Both the position numbers and the translations under genes were made by a program. The notes under the pieces are model-generated. The model was not told the origin of the DNA. It saw only the letters and a list, made by a program, of their open reading frames with translations, and searched no databases. A stretch of DNA of 64,000 nt from Microglena sp. YARC (Eukaryota > Chlorophyta > Chlorophyceae > Chlamydomonadales > Chlamydomonadaceae), in contig CM039466.1 in NCBI GenBank assembly GCA_022414725.1, positions 16,400,461 through 16,464,460 of the forward strand, given 5' to 3'. How positions within the stretch are numbered: position 1 is the stretch's first letter; each line of letters opens with the position of its first letter. Below are positions 51,123 to 61,852 of the stretch, one piece after another.

Positions 51123-51457
51123 TATCAGCTAGATTACACTCCGAAGAGTGGACAGAGATGTTGCAGCGGAACAGACGCGGAGACGAGAATAGCATTACAA
51201 GGACAGGCGGACGCCAAAGGACACCAGCGGTGGGAGAGGCGGGTGCCTGTAACCTGACTAGAACCTAAGCCAGGAATCTTAAGCCGGGCACAGGCAATAC
51301 AGCGCGTGTCAGTGAGACCGGTGACGCAGCCAACAGGAAGCTGTCACTGAGTCATGAAGGATGACACAGTCAACTGGCAGAGCCGATAGTTCTAAGGAAG
51401 TACATAAGTAGTCACCAAGTCATAAAACGCGTGAGAGCACCGCAATTCATGCTGACA
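51123..51457 (-). repeat. Copia 5' LTR (left limit approximate)
   Basis: Plus strand TATCAGCTAGATTACACTCC to CGCAATTCATGCTGACA. The terminal TG...CA end towards gag is not certain; the LTR may extend to about 51090-51110. Directly right of it lies the ~100 bp repeat shared with 29539-29640. Confidence 0.85.
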
Positions 51458-51561
51458 GAAGCTAACAAATGAGAAGTCACAAGAAGAAAAAAAGGGATAC
51501 GGTAATAAATTACGGTGCCACTAAGCAGTCCAGGGCTTCCTGTCTTGCTCTTCTACAAGTA
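51456..51561. repeat. ~100 bp repeat, partner of 29539-29640
   Basis: AGAAGCTAACAAATGAGAAG to CTTGCTCTTCTACAAGTA, with an extra CGGTA after GGGATA. It abuts the Copia 5' LTR with no gap. Confidence 0.9.
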
Positions 51562-51966
51562 GAAAGATAGTCGGCTAGGTTGCTCCAAAAAGTCTTAGTG
51601 CCATTTCCATTCATAAAGGTTCTGAATGTGGAATCGCAGAATCCCACATTCCATACGGGTAAGTCGGTATCCTCATGGGCATGCATGCCTATATAGGCCA
51701 TATCACACTCCACTTTTTTCTTTCTTTCGAAACTTCTTTGTAATGTTCCCATCAATATTTTCATTATTATGGGGCCTTCAGAAATTTTGTGAGAGTCAGT
51801 CACGAATTTAAAAGCATTTTTGGCGAAAACATCACTGCAAAAATTAAATGTGGGTCCAAAATCAAAGAAATGTATTCGACAGAATGTTCAATTTTTCTTA
51901 ACCATCAGTCCTAGTTAATTTGGGTCTAATCGGAGAAAGTCAATTTCGTCTCTGAGCCGCACTACC
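51562..51966. other. Unique-looking intergenic stretch, no gene
   Basis: No repeat or domain recognised. The minus-strand frame 51803-51510 (97 codons, including MAYIGMHAHEDTDLPVWNVG) looks ordinary in composition but is unassigned. Confidence 0.35.
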
Positions 51967-53333
51967 TGGGCAGTCGGGCTGGAGGCCATCGTCATTGTTT
52001 GTCCTGTTGTTTGTTCCGACCCTCCTCCCTCCCTCGCCCCTTTCTTGCGCCCCTTACTATCCTCGCTCCTCTATACTACATCCTCCATTATCGATTTTCC
52101 ATCCTTCTATCCTAGCTGCTAAATAGGATGAATGGAAGGTACATGCTGCCCATCCTAGCTAGAATGGAGCTGCTGCTGCATGGGTCACGTAGACTTAGGT
52201 AGATGCTAGGCTTTGCCTTCATTGCATAATCTACCAGCCTCCTTGATATGCAGCTCAACAAATGTGGGCAGAGTAAACTGCTGCATGGGGACTTGGGGAG
52301 AACTGGAGCTGGACCTCAGATGCTCATGCAGAATGCAGGATGGGCTGGTCAGGCTGCTGGAGGCATCTGGAGCTGTGCTCAATGCAGCTGGTCTGGATGA
52401 TGGTGCAGCCATAGCATGTTCTGCTCGTGCATGCTACCGGAGGGGCAGAGGGGCATGCATGCGACATCCCTTCCTATCTGATGGTGAGTGTTGGAATGCA
52501 TAATGATACCTAAAAATAACCTGACGAGCAATCCATACGTGGAAGGTTGAGCAAGATTTCCTCTGTTTATCCGTGAATGTATGAAGAGATTGGATGTACC
52601 GGTACTCTATTTTGATAGGGATGATTAGTTTTTGTTTTTTATTGTTCAGAAGAAGAAGAAAAAAATGAAAGGATGGAAACACCATTGCTTTGCTCGCGTT
52701 TATATTTTCCAGGCTTTGTTTGGTACTTCCAAAGACTGCGAGCAGCCAAATTGATGGCCGAAGCTATGTAACTAAGTTCAAGTTTGTGGTTGATTGTACG
52801 ACGAGATTGTATCAACTATCAAGCGTATGTTCAATTGTTGACAGTGAAATGCTTTAAAAGTTCAATTATCGATGCCACTCCCGGGTGGCCCAGTGCCCTA
52901 CTGCTGAAGATAGCGAGCCATGCTAACGAGTTCAAATTAAAGGTATCCGCTTACATTTGTATTGCCATGCTTGACCCAAGACAAGCCCGCTCCACAACAT
53001 CCAGGGGGGGGGGGAGGTCTTCCAATTATCCTCAAAATCATAGGGTATAAGCAATGCTGCAAAGAAGCAAACATAAAACATTGAGGCAAACATACAGACA
53101 TAATCATGGCACTACGATGTGCCCCCACCCCCCATCTGCGCCTGAGACGCAACAGACCCTCAAGATCTACGCCTGAGATGCAAGACACCGCGTTTTCGAC
53201 AACCCTACTGAGCAGCCTGAAGGCTGATAGACCATGCAATCAAACCGAGCCGGGGAGCTGACATGTAGCTGCTGTTCATGTTCAAGTAGCTTCTGTTGAC
53301 ATAAACAACAAGCTGTCCATTCCCTGGTTCCCA
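51967..53333. repeat. Segmental duplication, copy 2 (copy 1 at 22688-24075)
   Basis: GGAGGCCATCGTCATTGTTT to AACAACAAGCTGTCCATTCC. Direct-oriented with copy 1. It shares the 48 bp motif at about 52738, and a frame 52784-53050 that aligns with 23343-23759 of copy 1 over its last ~80 codons (DATPGWPSALLLKIAS, DPRQARSTTSRGGG). Several differences are synonymous but many are not, so coding is unproven. Confidence 0.9.
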
Positions 53334-54200
53334 TGGGTATCGCACGGGGGGGCTTGGAAATGGAAGACGGAGAGCAGCCCAGAGTTGGCTGAAAAAACAT
53401 GTAATGAATCCGATCCAATCGAGAAACCGACATCGTGATGAATCGACCTCAGCTTGGCACATCATGGCAGTGGGGAAGGAAGCCCAGTTAAGTAAACCCT
53501 ACCCCCACCCAGACCCTGAACCTCCAACTCATAATCACGACACCCTACACCCGTTTGAAAATGAGTAACTTAACTGGGGGTAAACTTCCTCAGGACTACA
53601 TAATGGGCCTAGCTTCCAGGAACGAAAAACGTGAATCACGATCTATATAATCCCCTGCCGGCAAGCAGCCTTCACAGACAAAGGCAGCGGGCATCCAAAT
53701 AGCTGGCTGGAGCAATGCAACCAAGTTTGAGTTCCTAACAGGCTTGGCATGTCTTAAAATTGTCTGCAGCCCTATGACTATGATCTGTACTAGGGAGTAC
53801 AGAATGTTCTTGGTGGTTATTGGTTATGGTGCAAGCAATGGTGGTTATTGGTTACTGGTGGATTTGGAGGCAGAAAAACATGAATCACGATCTATATAGG
53901 CAGTTAATTAACATTATAATGGAAATGCAATGATCTGCTATCTGTTTAGGGTATCACACGGAGGGGGACTAGGAATTGGAAGACGGTGAGCAGCCCAGCG
54001 TTGGCCGAAAACCATGCAACTATCCAAATTAATTAAAACAATGTAGAGGTCTCCACATCCCAATCATGGGTTTGAATCCGCGCAGTGTGCTCACTGGTGA
54101 CCGTGGGTATCGCACGGGGTGGGTGGGTGGGTGGGGGGCTTGGAAAGGAAATACGGCAAGCAGCCCAGCTGTTGTCTGAAAACCCATGCAAACAAATCCA
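53334..54200. repeat. Cluster of three dispersed repeat copies (GGGTATCGCACGGGG...GAGCAGCCC)
   Basis: GGGTATCGCACGGGGGGGCT, GGAATTGGAAGACGG and GAGCAGCCCAG, then TTGGC(T/C)GAAAA and CATGCAAC-like words, recur at about 53334-53400, 53950-54025 and 54105-54205; a diverged relative is at 6655-6745. They are related to the 48 bp GCGAGCAGCC motif. A 48 bp motif copy proper lies at 53692-53735. Confidence 0.75.
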
Positions 54201-54243
54201 ATCCATGACAAGGTACTTTAACCACAGGCATAGTGTTAACCCT

Positions 54244-54415
54244 ACTAGGATATTCCCAACCATCTTCGGTCGCGATGCTATCAAGACCTCACACAAACAT
54301 GTAGTCCTCATCTTCCATCATCTCTCGTCCATCATCCCGTATGAACTGCTCACACTGTGTCTCCAGGAGTTTGGTGTAGGAGTGTTAATGCTGCCCATGT
54401 CTAGTCAGCTTGCAG
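54244..54415 (+). CDS. Exon-like open stretch, unknown protein
   Basis: The frame reads IFPTIFGRDAIKTSHKHVVL, then HHLSSIIPYELLTLCLQEFG and LMLPMSSQLAG, up to a good donor GTGAGCGCC at 54416. Composition is protein-like and unlike the flanking repeats. No acceptor or family is identified; the upstream end is uncertain. Confidence 0.35.
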
Positions 54416-54554
54416 GTGAGCGCCTACAGCTTATTTAGGCCATTCATCTGCCCTGAACCCTGTAATATAGGCCATGCAATGTGCCTAAAACCCTTTATAT
54501 AAGCCATGCAATCTGCCTAAACACAAAACCTTGCAACATGTTTGTCGACAAGTT

Positions 54555-54890
54555 TCTAAGAGCCGTGTCGCAAGCGACACGGAAAATCGCTTTAGCAGTC
54601 ATCGGTGTGTCAGTAGTAGTGGAAAAAGTAGCTACTCGTAGCTGAATAGAGCTACAAACATTGAACAACTTTTGCGAAGGATCTTGACAGCTGCGAAGCT
54701 GATAACTCTAGTCATGCGCACTCCACCTATGAGCAAAAATTGTGGGTGCGGAGGTGGTCGGAATCGATCAAACGCCTGGACGTCTGTCGGACAGATGGAG
54801 AGACGGACAGACAGATGGCGGAGAGAGACACGGGGGGAGCTTAGGGCTTCAGCCCCGGGACCCCTGCGGGGTCCAGAGGGGGCTAAAGAA
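54555..54890. repeat. Dispersed repeat related to 13140-13355
   Basis: Begins with the hairpin GTGTCGCAAGCGACAC, includes GTCTGTCGGACAGATGG and AGACGGACAGACAGATGG, and ends in a GC-rich hairpin CCCCGGGACCCCTGCGGGG. Probably a non-coding mobile element. Confidence 0.55.
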
Positions 54891-55241
54891 AAAACATCTC
54901 CTCCATCATCATGTTCACGATACTTGCTGCTTGAACAGCCCTGTTCTTTATTAAAACAATTGAAACATAATGTTCAATTATCTGCATAGCACAAACCCCG
55001 GGCCCTTGTCGTTTATGCTTTATTTGGGGTTGGGTTAACCAATGCCTTTTTTAACTATAAAACCTTTTCTGTTTTAGGTTGGGCGAGTCCTTTTGGCACA
55101 TGCACACACACACATGCACCCACCCACCCCACCCTAGCACCCACCCACTCACATGCACATGCATATGCCACCCACCCACTTTAACCTACATTTTCCTGTT
55201 TAAGTTAGACGATTCCCTTTGGTTTGCTACCCTGGACTTTC

Positions 55242-55384
55242 AATAACGCTGGTGGGGCATGGTATTAAGGGAACCTCGTCTAACAGCGGTAGGGAACGGG
55301 CTGCTACTTACCTGGACAAAGCTACTATGGCGGTTGACAGGGACCGCGAACACTAAAGCGCACTCGTAGGGATACCCAGCACCT
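55242..55384 (-). mobile_element. SINE copy, 5'-truncated
   Basis: The minus strand matches the body of the 13408-13612 SINE (CTGTCAACCGCCATAGTAGC, TTTGTCCAGGTAAGTAGCAG, ACCATGCCCCACCAGCGTTA) but lacks the A/B-box head. Confidence 0.85.
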
Positions 55385-55892
55385 GGACTGTTAACATACA
55401 AAACACAAACAGTCCTGGACGCTGACATCCATCTTGTGCCCAGGACTGCCCAGCGCATTCAAAGAAGTTAAACCAGCGCTTGAATCATGTTTGTGTGACA
55501 TCTCTAAATCCATTCTTGTGGCATGTTGTGGATATGTGTTGTGGCGGGCTGTGTGGATGTATGTGGTGCTTGTGGCTTGTGTAGTGATATATGGCGGTTG
55601 TGGCGCCTGTGGTTGAGGCCTGTCTGTCTCTTGAAGAAACAACAAACACATTACGGAGCATGCGGAAGCCAATAAGGCTGGCAGACAATCCGCACCACAA
55701 TTCCCCCCCCCCCCCACCCCCTCCACCGATCTCAGCCATAGCAGAGGTATTGTGGATTGAGGTTGGGAGGGTGGTGTTGGTCCTGTGCCTGGCACGGTTG
55801 GATATTGCATGAGCCTTTCCTCCTTAACCAAGTTTGCTGTTGTAACCAAGTACAAGCAAACATCTCCTCTTCACCATGGTGTCTAGCTCCAC

Positions 55893-56099
55893 TCAGAGTT
55901 TGATAAATGAACAGAGGAGCTCATCGGCCACCATCTCTTGCACCAAGGCGTCTACACCAAGGCGCACAGGTTGTTTACCAACAGCTCCCACCATATCAAG
56001 GTGTCTCACCCACACTCCTTCATCAATTGGTGGTAAAACATCTCCTCTTCCATCAAATTCAGAAATGCTGTTGAACAGCCCCTGGCTGCTCACATCCAT
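55893..56099 (-). CDS. Exon-like ORF, unknown protein (68 codons)
   Basis: ATG at 56099 opens MDVSSQGLFNSISEFDGRGD, then VLPPIDEGVWVRHLDMVGAV and LVQEMVADELLCSFIKL plus TGA. Balanced composition in a region where neighbours are low-complexity. No domain is recognised; the start could be an internal Met of an exon. Confidence 0.3.
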   Translation of the reverse strand: MDVSSQGLFNSISEFDGRGDVLPPIDEGVWVRHLDMVGAVGKQPVRLGVDALVQEMVADELLCSFIKL

Positions 56100-56324
56100 T
56101 CCTAGGCCCTCCTACGCACCCAAGGGTTTGTATTTTAGTACATTGCACGACAGGGTGGTCAATTAGAGTACATGGTACGACAGGTGCATTATAGAACATG
56201 GTGCGACACGGTGGCCTAAAATAAATAACCTGAAATACCTGAAATTTCAGTTGTTAGAGTTCGTGGCATGAAAGGGTCCTTCGACAAGTACACCACACTC
56301 TTGAGTACAGAATGCGGTACACAT

Positions 56325-57510
56325 GGGCTTGATGTGCTGTGTGTTGATGGTGCTGTTGGTGTTGTGATGATGCTCGGCCTGTTGTTGTTGATGGTGCTGT
56401 TGTTGTTGATGGTGCTGTTGTTGTTGATGGTGTTGATGGTTGTTGATTGGTGCTGTTGGGCTTTGTGGATCGTGATGTGCTGTGTGTTGATGGTGTTGAT
56501 GGTGCTGTTGTTGTTGATGGTGCTTGTGTGTGATGGTGCTGTTGGTGTTGATGTGTGATGGTTTGAATGGTGCTGTTGATGGTCGCTGTTTGTTGATGAT
56601 GCCTGTTTGTTATTGTTGCTGTTGTTGTGATGTGCTGTTGTGTTCTTGTTGTTGAGGTGTGCTGTTGGTTTGATGATGCTATGTGATGTGTTGATGTGCC
56701 TGTGTTTCGGCGTTATGCTGCTGTGTTGTTGATTGATTGTGCTCGTTGTTGGATAATGGCTGCTTTTGATGTGTTATGGCCGCTTGAGTAAATATACGTA
56801 TGTGTTGATGGCTGTTGTTGTTGATTTGCTGTTGTTGTTGATGGGCTGTTGTGATGGATGTTTGATGGTGCTGTTTGTGTTGATGGTTGCTGTTGTTGTT
56901 GATGTGCTGTTGTGTTGATGGTGTGTTTGTGTTGATGTTGCTGCATGGGTGCTGTTGTGGGTGTTGGTCTGATGGTGCTGGCTTGTGTTGAATTGATGTG
57001 TGATGGTCTGTTGTTTGATCGGTGCTGTTATTGTGATTGATCTGTGTGTGTTGATTGGCTAGCTGGTGTTGTTGATGTGTTCATGGGTGCTGGTTCGTTG
57101 TTGATGAAGTTATCTGTGCTCTGTTGTGATGGTGCTGTTGATGGTGCTGATTGCGCTGTTGTTGTGATGGTTCTGTGTTGTTTGCGTTGTTGATATGTTC
57201 TTGCTGTTGGTGTTTGTGTGGTTTGATGGTTTTGTTGTGGCTGTTGTTGTTGATGTGTCTGTGTTTGTTGTTGATGGTGCTGTTTTGTTGCCTGTTGTTG
57301 ATGATGGTGCTCGTTGGTGTTAGATAGTGCTGTTTGTGTTGATGGTGCTGTTGGTTGTTGCTGTTGGTGTTGATGGGGTGATGGTTTGCTGTATGTGTTG
57401 ATGCTGTTGTTGTTGATGCTTCAGTGTTTTGTGTTGTTGTTGTGGTGCTGCTGATTTGGATGGTTGCTGTTGGTGTTGATGATCTGGTGGTGCTGTTGGT
57501 GTTATGTTAA
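56325..57510 (+). repeat. Degenerate TGTTGTTGATGGTGC minisatellite, ~1.2 kb
   Basis: Units of GATGGTGCTGTTGTTGTT with many single-base indels. The irregularity rises sharply compared with other arrays in the window, suggesting sequencing noise as well as drift. Confidence 0.88.
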
Positions 57511-57639
57511 TTTGATTCTCTATATTCTAGATGCAATACCTCGTTTTCTGTTTGGCTGTTAAACAAGCCAGGGGAGCTGCCTAGAAGCTGCTGTAGGTAG
57601 CTGAAATTAAATCTATTGAGGGACATGTCTAGGTCAATC

Positions 57640-58203
57640 GCATGCGCACACAGAACCTACGTTTGTTGGTCTATCCGGTCTGAACCATGCAACCAAATTC
57701 CAAATCCATACAACGCCAAACTGAGTTTGTGTCTAGTCTGGAGTCATGCAACTAAATTCAAATTCCAAATTCATACAAGCACCTACCAGAATTTGTGGCG
57801 TCTAGGTCTGAGCCATGCATCCAAATTCAATTCAAAAATTTTGAATTCATTCAGGCACCTACACCAGAGTTCGTGGCCCTGGTCTGGAGCCACCGCCGTC
57901 AGAATGCTTGATCTACAGGGCCTTGATAAGGAAGCCAACAAAATTCAAGTTTATGCAGCACGCTACCTGAGTTTGTGGTTTGAGTCTGAGCCAGCGCGTA
58001 AACTTTAAAACTTGCTTTGCTCCACAGCACCTTGAGAACGAGGCAAAAAAATCGAATCATGCAGGCACCTACCAGCATTTGCGGTCGGGTCTGGACCATG
58101 CAACCAAATTCACAAGTCAAATTCATGCAGGCACTTACAAGCATCATGGTCTGGGTCCTGGAGCCATGCAACCAAATTCAAATTCCGAATTCATACAAGC
58201 CAC
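57640..58203 (+). repeat. ~75-100 bp tandem repeats with CATGCAACCAAATTCAAATT
   Basis: Five or six units of GAGCCATGCAACCAAATTCA, AATTCCAAATTCATACAAGC and ACCTACCAGAGTTTGTGG. The second half of the dispersed 48 bp motif is included. Two units also hold degraded copies of the exon-like bases at 58204-58352 (GATCTACAGGGCCTTGATAA; CACCTTGAGAACGAGGC). Confidence 0.8.
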
Positions 58204-58352
58204 CTACCAGAGTTTGTGGTCTGGTCTGGAGCCACTTGCCGTCAAAAATCCGCATGATCTACATGCCCTTGAAAAGGCGAACCAGGAGCATTACGGAGCA
58301 AGGCGTCTAATTCACATCCATCGACTCAGGCCTACAGAGGCGGCGCTGGAAA
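58204..58352 (+). CDS. Exon-like island, unknown protein
   Basis: After TACCAG (acceptor-like) a frame reads LWSGLEPLAVKNPHDLHALE, KANQEHYGARRLIHIHRLRP and TEAALEK up to AAAAAGGTAATG, a possible donor lying in a SINE fragment (58357 on). Not recognised. Degraded copies of its middle, CATTACGGAGCAAGG plus CAGCCTACAGA, are scattered over 58530-59720. It may be the least decayed member of an exon-derived array rather than a working exon. Confidence 0.35.
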
Positions 58353-58356
58353 AAGG

Positions 58357-58457
58357 TAATGATAACGCCTGTGGGCTGTTCTAAGGATCCCGTCGTACGC
58401 GGGTTGAGCGGACTCTCCTACCTCAACTGACAAGCTACCATCGCGTGTTGACAGGGG
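58357..58457 (-). mobile_element. SINE fragment
   Basis: Plus strand AATGATAACGCCTGTGGGCT through GACAAGCTACCATCGCG and TTGACAGG matches the body of the SINE at 13408-13612, with many changes. Confidence 0.6.
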
Positions 58458-58499
58458 GGCGTGGATTGAATGGTGATTAAATGGTGGATACGGGGGTAC

Positions 58500-59765
58500 G
58501 TCGGGGGGGGGCGGGTCGTAACGTAACAAAGATGCATTACAGAGCAAGGCCCCAATTCATCATCCCACCGACCCAGCCTACAGGGGGGGGGTGGGGGTGG
58601 GGTGGGGGAGGGTGTCCATGTGGATAAGGTGGTTATGGCGGCTGTGGTTTGGAGGCCTGCCTGTCCTCTTTTTAGGTTACAGTTGGACAAGACTTATTCT
58701 GGACAAACCAGGAGGTATCCAATTCAGCATCCAACGTTCTATCCAGCCTACAGAAGGGGGGCATGGATTGAAAGTGTGCTGGATTGGGTGATCGGGGTTG
58801 TATGGTGGCTGGGCTGGCTCAGGGGGGTGGTCAGAGCGGTGTTTGCGGGGTGTGGGGGATAGTTTGTGGTTCTGATGTGTAGAGGTGGTGGTTGTGGTTT
58901 GGAATAAATGCCTGTCTGTTCTCTTTTAGTAAAAAAACAATACGCATTATGTATTACGTAGCAAGGTAACGTTATCAATTCAGCATCCACCTATCCAGCT
59001 ACAGAAGAGGGAAGGGTTTTGTAAAAGTGGTGGTGGATTGGATCGGTGTGGATTGGGGTGGGGTGGTGGGTTGGGGGGTGGCGGGGGTGGGGGTGGGTGG
59101 TGGGGTGGTGGGGTGGTGGAGGTGGGCGGCGGTGCATTTGTTGTTTGTGGGGATAAGGTGGTTTTGGCGGCTGTGGTTTGTGGAAGCGCTGACTGTCATC
59201 TTTTAGTTACAACAAGTACTTATTCTGGAACAAGGGTTGATCTGACAAGTTCCAGGGCATCCACCTAAGATCCAGCCTTTGACAGAAGGGGGGCATGGAT
59301 TTAAGTGGTGGAGGATAACTTGGATGTGGTTGGTAGCGGTTGGGGGAGGGTGGTCGTCGTGGTCTGGTGGTGGTAGGCTGGCTGCTGGAAGGAGGGGGCG
59401 CATGTGGATATCGGTGGTCAGTGGTTGTGGTGGTTGTGGTTTGGAGGCCTGACTGTCTCTTGAAGTAACAACAGTACGGGCATTAGCGGAGCAGAGGTGG
59501 GATCCAATTCAGCATCCATCGGCGACCCAGCCTACAGAGGGGGCGGGATTGAAGTGGTGGTGGATTGGGGATGGGTGGTTGTGTGGTCTGGTGGCTGGCT
59601 GGCTGGCAGGGGTGGGGGGGCCAAGAAATGTGTGGTGGTGCGTGGCTGTGGTTGGTGGCCTGTCTCGTCTCTGAAGTAACAACAAGCGACGCATTCCGGA
59701 AGGAAGGTAGCAGAGGAATCAAGCAGCCAAATTGCTGGCTTAGAGCTATTGACCAAGTTCAAGTG
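58500..59765 (+). repeat. ~250-290 bp degenerate tandem units
   Basis: Each unit has GTAACAACAA...CATTACGGAGCAAGG, CCAATTCAGCATCCA, CCCAGCCTACAGAAGGGGG, GCATGGATTGAAGTGGTGG, a GGGTGGTGGG run and GTGGTTTGGAGGCCTGCCTG TCTCTT. Five units end at about 59765; a partial relative lies at 55560-55735. Units begin like a piece of the exon-like island at 58204. Confidence 0.75.
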
Positions 59766-59797
59766 GGCTAATCAGGCAGGCAGATATCCGCACCACA

Positions 59798-59801
<4 letters not shown>

Positions 59802-59833
<32 letters not shown>
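59802..59833 (+). repeat. Poly-C homopolymer, about 32 nt
   Basis: Preceded by ATCCGCACCACAACTG, the same lead-in as the C run at 55704 (ATCCGCACCACAATTC). Confidence 0.9.
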
Positions 59834-59834
<1 letters not shown>

Positions 59835-60049
59835 ACCACACACACACACACCTTCCACGGTCCAGCGCAGAAGAGGTGTTGTGGGATTAACGTTGGGAGG
59901 TGGTAATGGGGTCTGATGGCTGGCGGGAGGAGTTGCAAGTGTGTGTGTGGTGTTCTGCGGCAGTTTGTGGTCGGATGTCTGCCCGGTCTATCTAGCTGAC
60001 TATCTATCCGTCTCCAAATAACAGCAATGCTACTGTGTTTTTCTATGTG

Positions 60050-60230
60050 CAGTGCGCCACAAATTGAGCGAACCAGGTGCGACCCAGTGCGACGCACTGC
60101 CCCCAACCCCCAGGGGCTCTGCGCTGAGTGTGGGCAGGGTCTGGGAGCCATTTCTGACTTGCTTAGACAGACCCATGTGTTGTGCCAGCAGCGACGGAGT
60201 GGCGATACGCCGTCCAAAAAAAACAGTGAA
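60050..60230. repeat. Dispersed repeat, three copies (60050, 62215, 63005)
   Basis: CACAAATTGAGCGAAC(C), GTGCGACCCAGTGC, GGGAGCCATTTCTGACTTG, TTAGACAGACCCATG and CAGCAACGGAGTGGCGATA-like blocks recur in order at 63005-63145, and the last part at 62215-62290. No protein is recognised. Confidence 0.7.
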
Positions 60231-60463
60231 CAATGCATGAGACAAATTTTGGGATACGAGATGACGTTGAGAAGATGTCCAACTCAGCTCTCATATCTTA
60301 TCTAGCCCAAGTCCACACTAAGCCAGCACCAAGATCTCATCATCTCAGAAGTGTTCCTGTCCTAGAACTGCCCCCCCCCCCCCCCACCATTCTATGCCAC
60401 CCCCCCTTTCTTGTTTTTGACCCTATGCATCGATTTTAATTAATTTTGTTACTGCCTAGGTCG

Positions 60464-60513
60464 GCGAGCAGCCAAATAACTGGCTGGAGCCATGTAACCA
60501 AGTTCGAGTTTTT
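60464..60513 (+). repeat. Dispersed 48 bp motif, well-preserved copy
   Basis: CGGCGAGCAGCCAAATAACT, GGCTGGAGCCATGTAACCAA and GTTCGAGTTT. Another copy lies at about 59718-59765. Confidence 0.8.
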
Positions 60514-60659
60514 ACTTATTGCCTATCAGTATTCAGGTAAGCTGAAGGCAGAGAAACATGGCCAGTATGAAGAGTACCACTGTTTTTCCCAAGGACGAGT
60601 TGCCATTCTTTTACTGCATGGCGACGCATGGGTCTGGCTCAACTAATTAGAACTAGAAG

Positions 60660-61265
60660 TGGCCAGGGGGCAGCACGCCACACTGGGGTCGCACCGAGTC
60701 ACTCAATTTGGGGGACAGCACGCCCACACTGGGGTCGCACCAAGTTCACTCAATTGGGGACAGCACGCCCACACTGGGTCGCACCAAGTCACTCAATTGG
60801 GGGACAGCACGCCACACTGGGGTCGCACCAAGTCACTCAATTGGGGACAGCACGCCACACTGGGGTCGCAGCCAAGTCACTCAATTGGGAAAACATCCCC
60901 TCCCAAAGGAACAGCAGCGCCGCACACTTGGGGTCGCACCAAGTCACTCAATTGGGGGACAGCACGCCACACTGGGGTCGCACCAAGTCACTCAATTGGG
61001 GGACAGCACGCCACACTGGGGTCGCACCAAGTCACTCAATTTGGGGGACAGCACGCCACACTGGGGTTGCACCAAGTCACTCAATTTGGGGGACAGCACG
61101 CCACACTGAGGGTCATAAATTTGGGGGGACAGCACGCCACACTTAGGGGGGTCGCACCAAGTCACTCAACATTTGGGGGACAGCACGCCACACTGGGGTC
61201 GCACCAAGTCACTCAATTTGGGGGACAGCACGCCACACTGGGGTCGCACCGAGTCGCTCAATTTG
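60660..61265 (+). repeat. 44-45 bp minisatellite, about 13 units
   Basis: GGGGGACAGCACGCCACACT then GGGGTCGCACCAAGTCACTC and AATTT, repeated about 13 times with small indels. One unit is broken by AAAACATCCCCTCCC at about 60890. No spacers, so this is not a CRISPR. Confidence 0.95.
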
Positions 61266-61297
61266 CAACACGTAAAAACAAAAAAAGTAAAGAGTGT

Positions 61298-61490
61298 CTC
61301 CATAGGTGCCTAAGTCTTGGTGAGCATGAATCGCATTGTTTTAGCCTATGGCCTCCAGTCTGAAGACAAATATTTGTTGGCATAAAGTTGCCCAACCACA
61401 TCAGTTCAATTTATAAATTGTTGGGGTCGTGTAGGACCTTGAATCACAATAGCGATTCAACTTAGGGCGTTTTAGCACTTATGGAGATAC
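61298..61490. mobile_element. Short TIR element related to 18292-19312
   Basis: The left end CTCCATAGGTGCCTAAGTC is matched by the inverted right end CTTAGGGCGTTTTAGCACTT ATGGAG. About 190 bp, no ORF. No target duplication is evident. Confidence 0.6.
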
Positions 61491-61540
61491 AGCAGCCAAC
61501 TTCATTGTGCGGAATGTTACATGGCATGATACCCAAATTT

Positions 61541-61592
61541 CACATTTGGAAGGGCCATACCCCCAAGGTCCCAAATGGTTAAGATTGAGATT
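61541..61592 (-). repeat. Duplicate of the exon end at 61853
   Basis: On the minus strand CATTTGGGACCTTGGGGGTA then TGGCCCTTCCAAATGTGAA mimics the exon end and donor at 61850-61900 (CAATTTGGGACTGTGGGGAC, GGTGCCCTTCCAAATGTAAG). The donor GT is kept as GTGAAA. Confidence 0.75.
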
Positions 61593-61609
61593 AAATTTGA
61601 GTTTGAAGT

Positions 61610-61643
61610 CTGCCCCCCCCCCCACCACCACACACACACACAC

Positions 61644-61687
<44 letters not shown>

Positions 61688-61840
61688 GCAGCCCCCCTCC
61701 CCCCCCCCCCCCCCCCCCCCCCCCGCCCCCCTCAAGAGTGTAGCCCCCCCCCCCAAACCTCAGAGTGCAGGGCCCTCCTCAGAATGCAGCCCCCCCCTCA
61801 GATTGCAGGCCACCCTCGCAGTGCAGGCGATGCTAGGTTG
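61610..61840 (+). repeat. Poly-C, (CA)n and CAGAGTGCAGCCCCCC repeats
   Basis: C runs at about 61613-61622, 61690-61722 and 61746-61754, (CA)n at 61628-61682, then four or five units of CTCAGAATGCAGCCCCC up to the minus-strand exon donor. Confidence 0.9.
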
Positions 61841-61852
61841 CTCGACACTTAC

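Larger units (their letters stand above)
44604..51457 (-). mobile_element. Ty1/copia LTR retrotransposon with all domains
   Basis: Minus-strand order is LTR (51457 leftward), gag, protease, integrase, RT, RNase H, LTR (44944-44604), the Copia order. Each LTR begins TGTCAGCATGAATTGCGGTG. The 3' LTR lacks its outer end, being cut where it joins the partial copy at 44603/44604. The two LTRs differ by several indels, so they may come from different insertions. The coding region has several frame breaks. Confidence 0.93.

Noticed and set aside
60659..61363. Regular 44-45 bp repeats resembling a CRISPR array, and a 234-codon ORF
   Set aside because: The units are directly adjacent with no unique spacers, the genome is eukaryotic, and the ORF is the repeat translated.
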